From Tanytarsus gracilentus (taxonomy: Eukaryota > Arthropoda > Insecta > Diptera > Chironomidae): a stretch of 64,000 bases of DNA. The position numbers and the translations under genes were made by a program. The notes beneath the pieces are model-generated. The model saw only the letters and a list, made by a program, of their open reading frames with translations. It did not search any database and was not told the DNA's origin. Below are positions 39,416 to 50,688 of this stretch, in pieces. Location: assembly GCA_038502055.1 (NCBI GenBank), contig JAXRKN010000039.1:2542001-2606000 (forward strand). Direction: 5' to 3'. The first letter of the stretch is position 1. Each line of letters opens with the position of its first letter.

Positions 39416-41084
39416 TTAACGCTTATTGTTTGGCGAGTAGAGTATTGATCGTTTATTGTTAGTCATGCGAAGACGAAATGCAGCCTAAAAATTATAATTT
39501 TTAAAATTAATGCTTTGATAATTTTACAACAACAATTTAACTCACCTCGTTGAGATCAAAATTGCCATAATGGTAGTCTGTTCTTTCATTCTTGAAGCAA
39601 TTTCGACGCTTTCGTTTTGATCTTTTAATTTTAAGGCTCTCGGCGACGGCCGGTGTGGTGAGACAAAAGAGAGAAAGAAATTCCTCTTGATCATAATCAA
39701 GTTTGGGTGGCTGTTCGGCCGGAAGTGGTGGAAGCAATTTCATCCAGTCATTGGTATTATCTGAGCTGGCATTCGATGCTGGCGAGCGACGTTTTCGTGG
39801 AACTTTAATAGGATCAACATTATGGACAACTGACATGCCGTCATAGGAAGACTGATCGGAACAATCTTCATCACTTCGATTATATTTTGAGATCATCAAT
39901 GTTGAGCTTGAATTTTCATTAAAATCATCGGAATATGGCTTGCCATTGACATCATCTGTCTTAACTTTGCTCAGTGCTCGAAGCAAATTCATTCGCTTGT
40001 TCACAATTCCTTCTTGCTTTTGATAAATCATTTTGGCATGACGTGTCTCGATAACTGTAGACTTTTTTCCAGCCATTTTCTTCTCAACGCGACCGCTCGT
40101 GCTTGCTGCTGACGAAGAAGATTTTCTGAATTTGGGCTTCAAAAGTGATTCTTGCCCAGTACATCGATCTGCAGCATGATCCTCGTCAGTCACATTTCTC
40201 AAATTATTGCTTTAAATTGAATTTTCTATTTTAGTAAATAGTGATTTTATTTTTGCTTTATAGTTTTTGACTCACAATCGTTGCTGCAGTTCTGCCTCAC
40301 TCATGCGAACTTTCACGTTTAGTGGCTCGATGGTGAAACAATTTTTCTGATAATGAAATTGTAAGGCACGTGTGATGTACCCATTCGAGATATCACTATC
40401 AATTTTAATTTTACAGTCGTTCCATAACATCTCGAGGTATTGATTGACGCTCATTTTTAAAATGTCTGTCAGCAGTTTCTGTAAAATTTCGATTTAAGTT
40501 AATTGGCTTTTTTAATTTTGCATATTTTTACCTGTTCACGACTGATGTCTTCCATCTCTTCCTCTAAATCGTCCATAAATCTTCGGATTGCAAGAAACTA
40601 TCAAGTGCGTGGATGAAAAATTATTAAACATGAGCCACGGATCATCAAAAGAGAGCTAAATTCTTACATTTTTTGATACTGATACACTTTTTCTAGTTCC
40701 ATTGCCCGATTGTGATGACGACGTGACATAAAGCTTCGAGGATAATCTCTATGTTGGAGAGAATGAGAATTTAAGTATTTTAAAAGGGAGCAACAGCAAC
40801 AACAAATCAATGTCAATGATGAGAAATGTTGTAACAATGAAAAATTAAAAAATTATCTTTAAATTAGTTTTATCTAAATTGTATGCTGTAGTTTGTTATT
40901 TTAATGCTCATCTCATGGCTCAATTGTTAAAACTCATGCAGAAAATTGAAATTTTAAATCTCAAGTTGGACTCTCTCACCTGATGAAATTTCACTATTAA
41001 TCGCAAATGCTTTTGCAAATAAGTTAAATCATCGAAAATGTCCGTACGAACTACAAATGAGTTCATGAAGTCAGTATAATCCAT
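39416..41084 (-). CDS. Unrecognised nuclear-type protein, left copy
   Basis: Six exons by analogy with the mirror copy: 41084-40980, 40748-40668, 40597-40532, 40478-40276, about 40209-39546 and 39484-39416, giving about 395 residues. I do not recognise the family. The protein begins MDYTDFMNSFVVRTDIFDD, has an acidic helical stretch (FMDDLEEEMEDISREQKLL), a conserved-looking block (YLEMLWNDCKIKIDSD), a Ser-rich basic middle, a proline motif LLPPLPAEQPPKL, a KRSKRKRR-type nuclear signal and the end SPNNKR. The exon 5 acceptor is ambiguous: positions 40209 and 40197 are both in frame. This copy reads IKVPRKRR where the other reads IKVARKRR, and it stops with TAA rather than TGA. It converges on UTP4. 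Confidence 0.8.
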
Positions 41085-41197
41085 TACGAGAGCTTAAATA
41101 ACACAATTTCCAATAGATTTAAATTAAATTCTTTCTCTTTGCACTTAATTCCTCAACTCGGTGCGAAGTGTGGCTGTTTGAATTTTTATGGCCGTTA
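39418..41197 (-). repeat. Left arm of inverted duplication
   Basis: 1780 bases that match 42196-43969 in reverse orientation. By eye I find about six substitutions and one six-base CAACAG/short-repeat difference in intron 1 (near 40795), about 99.6% identity. Introns are as similar as exons. The arm runs from the stop codon to about 113 bases upstream of the ATG. Confidence 0.96.
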
Positions 41198-42195
41198 TGT
41201 TGTTCTATTTAATTCACTTTTTTCCGGGACTCTCTCAATTTTTCTTTAATGAACATTTCTTATTTTATAGTATTTAGGATAGGGATTCTCTTAATGCACT
41301 TCTTTTAATTTTTAATCCGATTTATATCAGAAAATTTTTTAATTCTAGTCTCGAAAAAACTTTTTTCTCTAATTTTTATTTCAATGATTGAATTTTCTGT
41401 TGATTTTAATGAGCATAAAACTACTTGAGAGAGAAGAAAACGTCAAAAATTCTATGTTGATGAATTTGCTGCATTCGAATGCATGCATTCATTATCAATG
41501 GCAAAGATAAGAGAGAAAAAATTTGAAAACATTGAACTGCATAATCAAAAATCTTGACGAACCGACAAAAAAGAACTTTTAACTCAACGTCAATTTTTTA
41601 TGCTTTTCGCACGTACATGTGCGCGCCTTAATTTTTGCGATATCAAGTTTCAGAAGATTTTTAAAATACAATCTGGATAATTTTGGAAATTAGTAATAAA
41701 ATTAAAATTTATTTAATATTTTTAAATTAAACAGAGATTTTTTTTATTTAATTTTTTTATTTTATACTCGGAAGTATATTTAAAAAAAACAAAAACATTA
41801 TGTTGATAAAAATATTCTTCTTGTTCTTATTTTTGTTGTTTGATCATAAAAAATTTCTGAAGGTGAAAAGTGAAAGTTAAAAAATTATCAATCTGAATTT
41901 TTTAATGTTTTTTTTTATTTTTCAATTTGATAATTTACGTTTTCAAAAAAGAGTTAATTTTCATGTAAATTTTATGGTTTTCTTTTATAGTTAAAAATGA
42001 AAACTTATTGAGTCACACGAGTGTCGAAAGTCGACAGTGTTCAAGACGTAGAATATTTTTGAAAAAATTGAACTTTTTAAACACGTGAATTATTTACAAT
42101 ATTTTTCATAGTTAGTTTTAGCAATAAAATTTTCAATTAAGCAAAACAAACAGCATCCACATAAGGCAAAAACTCTCCAATTCATGAAAGTGATG
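41198..42195. promoter_or_regulatory. Spacer between inverted gene copies
   Basis: 998 bases of unique AT-rich DNA between the two arms, with no gene. The two copies are transcribed outward from it, so it acts as, or contains, their divergent upstream region. Each copy also carries about 113 identical bases directly 5' of its ATG. Confidence 0.5.
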
Positions 42196-43969
42196 TAACG
42201 GCCATAAAAATTCAAACAGCCACACTTCGCACCGAGTTGAGGAATTAAGTGCAAAGAGAAAGAATTTAATTTAAATCTATTGGAAATTGTGTTATTTAAG
42301 CTCTCGTAATGGATTATACTGACTTCATGAACTCATTTGTAGTTCGTACGGACATTTTCGATGATTTAACTTATTTGCAAAAGCATTTGCGATTAATAGT
42401 GAAATTTCATCAGGTGAGAGAGTCCAACTTGAGATTTAAAATTTCAATTTTCTGCATGAGTTTTAACAATTGAGTCATGAGATGAGCATTAAAATAACAA
42501 ACTACAGCATACAATTTAGATAAAACTAATTTAAAGATAATTTTTTAATTTTTCATTGTTACAACATTTCTCATCATTGACATTGATTTGTTGTTGCTCC
42601 CTTTTAAAATACTTAAATTCTCATTCTCTCCAACATAGAGATTATCCTCGAAGCTTTATGTCACGTCGTCATCACAATCGGGCAATGGAACTAGAAAAAG
42701 TGTATCAGTATCAAAAAATGTAAGAATTTAGCTTTCTTTTGATGATCCGTGGCTCATGTTTAATAATTTTTCATCCACGCACTTGATAGTTTCTTGCAAT
42801 CCGAAGATTTATGGACGATTTAGAGGAAGAGATGGAAGACATCAGTCGTGAACAGGTAAAAATATGCAAAATTAAAAAAGCCAATTAACTTAAATCGCAA
42901 TTTTACAGAAACTGCTGACAGACATTTTAAAAATGAGCGTCAATCAATACCTCGAGATGTTATGGAACGACTGCAAAATTAAAATTGATAGTGATATCTC
43001 GAATGGGTACATCACACGTGCCTTACAATTTCATTATCAGAAAAATTGTTTCACCATCGAGCCACTAAACGTGAAAGTTCGCATGAGTGAGGCAGAACTG
43101 CAGCAACGATTGTGAGTCAAAAACTATAAAGCAAAAATAAAATCATTATTTACTAAAATAGAAAATTCAATTTAAAGCAATAATTTGAGAAATGTGACTG
43201 ACGAGGATCATGCTGCAGATCGATGTACTGGGCAAGAATCACTTTTGAAGCCCAAATTCAGAAAATCTTCTTCGTCAGCAGCAAGCACGAGCGGTCGCGT
43301 TGAGAAGAAAATGGCTGGAAAAAAGTCTACAGTTATCGAGACACGTCATGCCAAAATGATTTATCAAAAGCAAGAAGGAATTGTGAACAAGCGAATGAAT
43401 TTGCTTCGAGCACTGAGCAAAGTTAAGACAGATGATGTCAATGGCAAGCCATATTCCGATGATTTTAATGAAAATTCAAGCTCAACATTGATGATCTCAA
43501 AATATAATCGAAGTGATGAAGATTGTTCCGATCAGTCTTCCTATGACGGCATGTCAGTTGTCCATAATGTTGATCCAATTAAAGTCGCACGAAAACGTCG
43601 CTCGCCAGCATCGAATGCCAGCTCAGATAATACCAATGACTGGATGAAATTGCTTCCACCACTTCCGGCCGAACAGCCACCCAAACTTGATTATGATCAA
43701 GAGGAATTTCTTTCTCTCTTTTGTCTCACCACACCGGCCGTCGCCGAGAGCCTTAAAATTAAAAGATCAAAACGAAAGCGTCGAAATTGCTTCAAGAATG
43801 AAAGAACAGACTACCATTATGGCAATTTTGATCTCAACGAGGTGAGTTAAATTGTTGTTGTAAAATTATCAAAGCATTAATTTTAAAAATTATAATTTTT
43901 AGGCTGCATTTCGTCTTCGCATGACTAACAATAAACGATCAATACTCTACTCGCCAAACAATAAGCGTT
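42196..43969 (+). repeat. Right arm of inverted duplication
   Basis: 1774 bases mirroring the left arm. The sequence diverges at once outside both ends: at TAACGGCC on the inner side, and at the second base of the stop codon (TGA here, TAA in the left copy) on the outer side. Confidence 0.96.
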
Positions 43970-43971
43970 GA
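42309..43971 (+). CDS. Unrecognised nuclear-type protein, right copy
   Basis: Six exons: 42309-42413, 42639-42719, 42790-42855, 42909-43111, about 43178-43841 and 43903-43971, giving about 395 residues (391 if the exon 5 acceptor at 43190 is used). The protein is identical to the left copy except for one Pro-to-Ala change in the KRKRR-flanking segment. Features are an acidic helical N-terminal half, a Ser/Asp-rich middle and basic nuclear-localisation-like clusters (KVARKRRSP, KIKRSKRKRR). No enzymatic motif is visible. The intact frame, splice sites and 5' flank mean both copies could be expressed. The 3' untranslated region differs wholly from the left copy. The function is unknown; a chromatin or transcription-complex subunit would fit but is inference. 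Confidence 0.8.
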
Positions 43972-44027
43972 TAAAAAATTTTAAAGCATGTCCTACATGA
44001 AAATTGTAAAAACAATCTATTTTTGTT

Positions 44028-44033
44028 AATAAA
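44028..44033 (+). other. Polyadenylation signal, right copy
   Basis: AATAAA 57 bases after the right-copy stop codon, in DNA not shared with the left copy. Confidence 0.6.
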
Positions 44034-44039
44034 ATATAA

Positions 44040-47000
44040 AATTATGTTGTACAATATTTTTCATCTCATTTATGTAAATTACTTTATGATCCAGTCGAGG
44101 AAACTTAATTCGCTCTTGACTGGATTTCCAAAATTTGCAATTACGATATGATTTTAGAAATCAAAAATCGTAAAATTTCTTTTAAATAGCTTTAAATTTT
44201 TATTTAGTTCCTTGATTGACTTGCGCCACCTGTGAAGTATGATTCGAGTCGAGAGGAAGAGAGATGCAAGAGGAGGTGGTTTAAAATTTTATGTTTGTAC
44301 TTTGAAAAAATTATATTAACCTTCCGAAAACCTTGAAATTATTCGTAAAAGACTCATCGAAAGCAATTTTTCGAGTTCTTTATTGCGAGAAAATAAATGT
44401 GAACGTGATAAGGGTTTAAAACATCATCATCATCAACATGCTGTTATTGGAAACTTTTGTTTTATATGTGCGCTGTAAAAACTGTTATTTCATGAAGAAA
44501 TTACAAAGAAAAAGAGTTTTTTATTATAGTAATTTCTCTCTTTTGAATTTATTTTATTTCAGGAAAATGTGTGAACAATTTTTCAAACAAATATGTGAGC
44601 AAATTTTATTAAGTTTAAATGTGTCCATCTTTACCACAATTTTATTAAAAATTTTGTTCTATTGTCTCATGTTGCAACATGTTGGTATCTTTGAATTATG
44701 ATGGTGAATGTGATTTTTCAGAAAATTTAGCCTTTAGATTATCGTCAAAAAATAATTTATTATTTTCATATTATGTTAACCAATTTTTTTTTGATATCCC
44801 TCCATATACTTTTGTACAACCATCATTATTATGTCGCATATAAAATCTCTGTTAATCTTTCTTTCAGCACATATTTGAGACATCAACAAGTTTATAATAT
44901 TTTTTTTGACATTCACATGATAATAAAATTAACCTTCTTTATCTTACCCTCAAAAGTTTTTAACATTCATCAAACTGCTAATGCAATGTAACTTTTGAAT
45001 GAAAAATTGATATTGTCAGATTATATCTAGAATTTTTCTTCAAACGCGTGACAGTTTTATTGAAAATATTTTTTTGAATGCAGGTGAACATGTAGAGATG
45101 GTACTTTCTAATTATTTTAATGGAGCGTTGCCCGTGAGCTCAATGCAAATATTTTTAAATTGAAAATTCCTCTTCCATTAAGTAAATTTTAACATAAACA
45201 GCAAGTACACCTCTATGCACTTTGCACTTAACATATTTATCTTAATCTCTATTTGCAGCATTTATTTTATTTTATTTCTTAAAGCGGATGCTCTCAATCC
45301 TTTTTTCATCATGATAATTTTATATTCTCAGTATTTGAAATCATTGCATGTTCAACAGAGCACGAGTTTCTGATGTTTGCCACGACATGTGAGAAGCTTT
45401 TAAGGTGAAAAGCTTATTTAAGAAATTCATCCTCACGTGAGCTCACGTCGTATTTCAAAGTGGTGGAGACTCGAAAGAAAATTATAGAAATTTTCTTCTT
45501 AATAGCAAAATTAATATTAAATGTAACAAAAATAGGAATTTAAATACATCTAGAGTACACAACTCAAAGCTCTGACACATTCTCGACGGTTTTCATTCGA
45601 ATTTCAAGCTTGATTGTGGTATAGTTATCTGATGCTCTGTCGCTTCATGGTATAGTAAATTACATTTGAAGCAATTTCTGTACATGACAGATAGCAAAAA
45701 TAAAATCAAGAATTTTACCATTGAAATGTTTTCATTCAATCGAGAGGAAAATTTTCTTTAATTTTTCTCTCCTCAGGAAACAAAAACTCCTCTCCTTTTT
45801 TTCACAAAAAATTTATTGTGTAATGTACAAAATTAGATCTAACCATTGTTGAGGCTCATTTCAAGCCTTTTCATTACTTTCATTTCGCTTGATTGTTTTT
45901 CCACAATTTAATAAAATGAACTTTTTTCTTCATTTAGAAATTTTTACAATTATAAAAAAGCTTGTAATTTTGCGTTTTACGGCAGTCTTGTAAATTTCAT
46001 GACATAATGTTAATCTAAAGATTGATGTGTGAATTTCTGCACGATTTTAATTTTATATGCACAATCATGATGTTCAATTTTATGTGCATGAGAAATGAAA
46101 AATGAACTCAATTTTGCGAGCGGGATTTTCGACAAAATGTCAATGTCTGCATACATCCGTTTAAATAGACAAATTTCTCCCATCCACATGACGAAAGCAC
46201 TTCACCCAAAAAGCGATGAAGATAAATTGCGATTAAAAAGAAATTCAATAAAATTTCAGCTTAAATCTCTCAGCTACGTGCGAAAGAATGAGGCGAAGGA
46301 TAATCATCAGGGAGCGCTCAAGTGTAAAGTGTTTGCTTTGTGTGCACACAAATATATTATACACGTTTGAATATACCTAACGCATTGATGATTAAATAAT
46401 TTCGCCTCAATCGCTTTATCATCGTTGAGGAAAATGAAAGAATTTCAAGGGATGAAATTTTTAAAATTATTTTCATAAATCTACTTTCTTACACATCATC
46501 ATGCTGAAATTTCATCTTGCACATTCGTGTACGTACCGTGAGCTAAGGAAGTTCAAACAACAAGCAATGGATTTTATTTTTGAACAACTGATTGAACTCT
46601 CTATGTATCCTTGCCGCACACGCACAAGCTCAATCATATTTTGAAAATCAACAGCATCGTTATTGGAGGAAGTAAAGCGAATTGGAGGATATTCGAATTG
46701 AATTTAGTTTGATGGTTTCGAGCACTTCTGTGAATGTCAAATTGAAATTCGGTGATGTTGAAATATAAATTGATAACGTGAGTTGTGAACGGCTATTTTT
46801 AGTAATTTAAAGAGGCGTTGACACATCTCGAGCATTATCGTTACACACGCTACAACGATTGTCAACTCATGCTACAAAAATCCTTTTTTTTCGATCAACT
46901 AAAAACTTTTCGACTGTAAATATCTCATGAGACACACTTTCATGGTTTTTAATTCATTATTTAGGTTGCCTCGATTTAGGGACGATTTGAAATTATTTTT

Positions 47001-49045
47001 CAACCCATTCGTGCAACAGACACTGAATACAAATGATAGCAACCTTGAAAAGTACCAAAAAAAAATAATTTTAATGGTCACCAACGGACGTCAGCATGAA
47101 AAAGGACGTGCTGTTATTGAAACAATTTGCACGTTCACACCAATTTCAAAGCGTGTTTAAATTTTTTCTCCTCGGACATTCAACATGTGTCGGATATTTT
47201 TTATTTTGATGAGCTCGACATTGATCGTGACTTTAATTAAATATTCAAATTATGCGTGCACAATTCCGCGTTCGTCAGTCTAAATCATTCTCGTGGGGTT
47301 AACCGTAAAAAAGTATTTTGGACATTGTCATTGAGTTTCAATGTGGAGCTTTAAACTTTTTAAATTTCTAAATATCATAACTCGAAAACAGGATGTTGAA
47401 GTTTATGTACATTTAAAAATAGATAAATATCCTGGAGCACTCAACATGTATGTCATGAAATTTTCAAGCTCTGTATGTGTCTTATTCATGCCTTGGTTCC
47501 ATTTTAATTCAATTTTTTTCTTTCGAGTTGTGGCTCGTATGTGTAAAGAAAATTTTATTAAAGAATTTTCTCGGAGGGTTTAAAATTAAAAAAGTTTTAA
47601 ATGTTTAACATTTTTTGCGTAGACTTTTCCAAATTAAATTTCTAGTTTTCATGATTTTTTTACAAATTCTCATTCATGAAACACTGAACCTGCCAGCAGA
47701 AATTCTTTTTAATATATTTTTATTACATAATTTCAAAATGCATGCATCTGATTCAATTTATTTTATATCTACCACGGCGATGTTGACATTTATTAGCTTC
47801 TAGAAATCTTTATAATGTAATTTTATTTTTAATGGGATGTGTGCATGAGAAAGTTTCTACGCCCACGTTTTTGATATAAATTTTAGTGTACTATCAACAA
47901 GTCTAACTCTCCTTAGATTTTTATCCTGTGAAATTTTAAACTAAAAGATTTTTAAGTTTTCAAAGGGATGACAAATTTAATGTTGATTTTATTTAAAATC
48001 TCTAAATTTATCATCCCTCGAAAATATTTGTAACAAAGCACAAAAATTACTTTCTTTAACATGTGCTATTATAAATTCTATTAAAAAATGGAAATGAGAT
48101 GGAAGTCAACTGGGAAAAAGTGTAGGGAAAAAATCCACAAAGATAATCCTTATGCCCTCTCAAAAAGGTATCCTTAAAGTGAATTCTCTAAAGTGCTACA
48201 ATCTTTCCCCCGTTGAGATTTAATTCCTAAGTCATTTCCAACTTTTACGGGTTTACGGTTAAAAAATGAATTGATGAGGAATCTTCTAAGACATTCACAC
48301 AACTTTCACATTCAATTTCTCTTATTTTTCTAAGTCAACATAAAAAATTCTCTTTATTTTTACTTTTTACATTCCCGCTAGGTAAATTTCAATTCTCTCG
48401 AAAAAAATGAGAAATTATTTTTAAGCCAAAAATGAGATTTACATAAATTTTCATCTTATAATCTCTTTTTTTCGCTATATATATTTTCATTCTCTACCGG
48501 AGGGTAATAATAATTATTTACACGAGCATATAATAAATGGGAATGTCGTCTATCAATTTCAATTATGGCTTCATGATTTTAATCCTATTTTCTTAAGGTG
48601 TTTAGCAGAATTTTTTCTTGTTCCTCTTCTAATTTCTATTTTAGAACATTAACGCTATCCTACATGAATTTCCTCTTTTGTAAAATTAACATGAATTTAA
48701 TTAAATTTATTGTGTCACCAAACAAACTTGGGAGGATTTTTTTTTGTGTTGAAACATTTAGATTTAAAATTTTGTTTAGTTTCCACCCCTTTTTTTCATA
48801 ATAACCGTCATCGCAAAGTCGCACAAGTGATTTGGGTAGTTTAAAGATTCTTTATTGCTTTTCCTCGAAAAAGGCATTTTTCAATTCTCTCGCTCGTCTC
48901 TCATCGAGTTGATTAACACTTCAAGTCATCTCGCTATCATTCAATTTTCCCTTATCTATATTTTATTAAGCCATAAGAAGGAGAGAGAACAATCATCGTG
49001 AAGATAGGGAACAAGAATGTGCGTTGAGACACACATGAGAGTAAT
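44040..49045. other. Gene-poor AT-rich stretch
   Basis: No supportable gene. Short open frames (for example 44438-44701 and 46095-46370) give Phe/Leu/Ile-rich or unremarkable translations. The right end likely contains the 3' untranslated region of the minus-strand Ser-rich gene. Confidence 0.4.
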
Positions 49046-50688
49046 TTATTTGACAAAAAGATCCTTCAATGTCGCACACAATGACGATGTATCACACGTA
49101 TCGCCACTCGAATCTTCGTCTTCCGTTTTACTAAACCAGCCGGTCTTTGTTGGTGCTGTTGGCTTTTTGGCTCCTCTTGAGGCGTCCTTTGATGAGCTCT
49201 TACTGCTCGAAGACGACGATAAGCTTCCTGTACGGAGAAAGCCTTCAATGGCACTTCCAATGATGCGAGCATCGACTATGGCACTTCGACCGTCCCACTT
49301 TAATCGGTTTAGCGGTGACTTGTGCTCTTTCTTTTTGCCACCGGTTGCTTTTGCATCTCTCGCATTTGGCTTCTCTTTCGTTGGTGTCTCCTTCGATGTT
49401 GACGAGGTGTCGGTTAATTTGTCGAATGTTTCACGTGCAAATGTTACTGTTGCTTGTGCTGACGATTTAACTGTATTTTGTCTCTTTGACGCAGGTATGT
49501 GTCGCTTTGTGAACCATCCACTTCCAGTGGCAGTAGATGACTTATCTTCACCCGTAAACTGCTGCTTGACACCCTGCAAAATCGACACATCAAAGCTATT
49601 TGAACGATTGGATTTCTTAAGACTAGTCTTGCGCTCGATTCGCAGAAAATTGTTGTTACTTGTCGCTGACGATGACGATGGCGTTGATATTTTTGGCGGT
49701 TGGGTTTGTATCGGTGTTGGCACTTCATTGATTCGATTTATTTCAGTGGCGGAAGAGGCTAATGACGAGAGTAAAGAGATTAAGTCAGTGTTACTACAAA
49801 TGATGCCGGCTTTCTTAGATGGACTGGGACTTGGCGCACGAGACACATTGGGAGAAAGCATACAGGGGTTTTCGGACGCACGACGATTTTGTGGAATGGG
49901 TGCGAGAGTTGACTGAACAAAATCGGAAAAACGTCGATTGCTATAGCGTTGCGCTGTCGAGGCGCCAGCTTCATCAACAGTTTGTACCTCACATACTTTT
50001 TCGGTGCTGGTATTCCACAGCTTCATGCGTGCCTTTCTCGTCGTCAAAATATCATCCATTATATCGAGTTGAAGATTGTGAATACTACCTCGCGGGTCCA
50101 TTGACGGCGGTCCTCCGCTGACACTTTCCCGACGTGATGAGCCTGGCGTTGAGCTTTTTTTTGTTGAGAATTGAGAAAGGTTAAATAAATTCTAAATTTG
50201 TGCTTCGCATGCTTACCGCTGAAAGTTGGGTACACTCGCTATGGATTCTCGACGGTTGCGGCCGAATAATGTTGGTGGAACTTTTGATATTGTAACAACT
50301 GAATGACGTCTGCCTCCGGGTTGCGGTGCTGGTGCCTGTGAAAGAGTTGCGAGAAACGCTTGCTCGATGGGTGAAGGTCCATTTGCTCCACGCTCCGATA
50401 AACGACGTACTTGACTGGCCGTTATTCCGCTTGTACATGGAGGAGTTGGTAAAGAGTGCTTTCGAGTTTCACGAGGATCACGCCATGGCGATAATAGATA
50501 GGGATTGTTAGGCGAGTCAATATCTAAACTCTGACGTGGTGACGCCGAATGGTGGCTTTCTCGTTCATCCTCCTTCTCATCCTGCTCCGATTCTTCAACA
50601 ACAATCAACGGCTCTTGATGGAGGTTTACATTTACACTGACATTTGCAAATGGAGAAAATGCACTTTTCCTAAGCTTTGCGAGGGTGT
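49046..50688 (-). CDS. Ser-rich protein with RRxS motifs, 3' part
   Basis: Two exons, 50688-50217 and 50153-49046, joined in phase, encode the C-terminal 520 or so residues of a larger protein; exon 50688-50217 opens at a TTTTCCAG acceptor, so earlier exons lie upstream, past a long intron. I do not recognise the family. The first part has an acidic start (VVEESEQDEKEDERES) and a block SPWRDPRETRKHSLPTPP; the second has MDPRGSIHNLQLDIMDDILTTRKARMKLWNTS, long Ser/Thr runs and a conserved-looking end (SSLCATLKDLFVK). At least six RRxS sequences, the basophilic (PKA-type) phosphorylation consensus, occur: RRLS, RRHS, RRES (twice), RRFS and RRAS. No membrane segments or enzymatic motifs are seen. 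GC content is much higher than the surroundings, as expected for coding DNA. The opposite strand is also open for 299 codons, but only by composition. Confidence 0.75.

Noticed and set aside
49017..49916. 299-codon open frame on the plus strand
   Set aside because: It is antisense to the Ser-rich gene, whose frame has splice sites and conserved-looking motifs; the antisense opening follows from codon composition.
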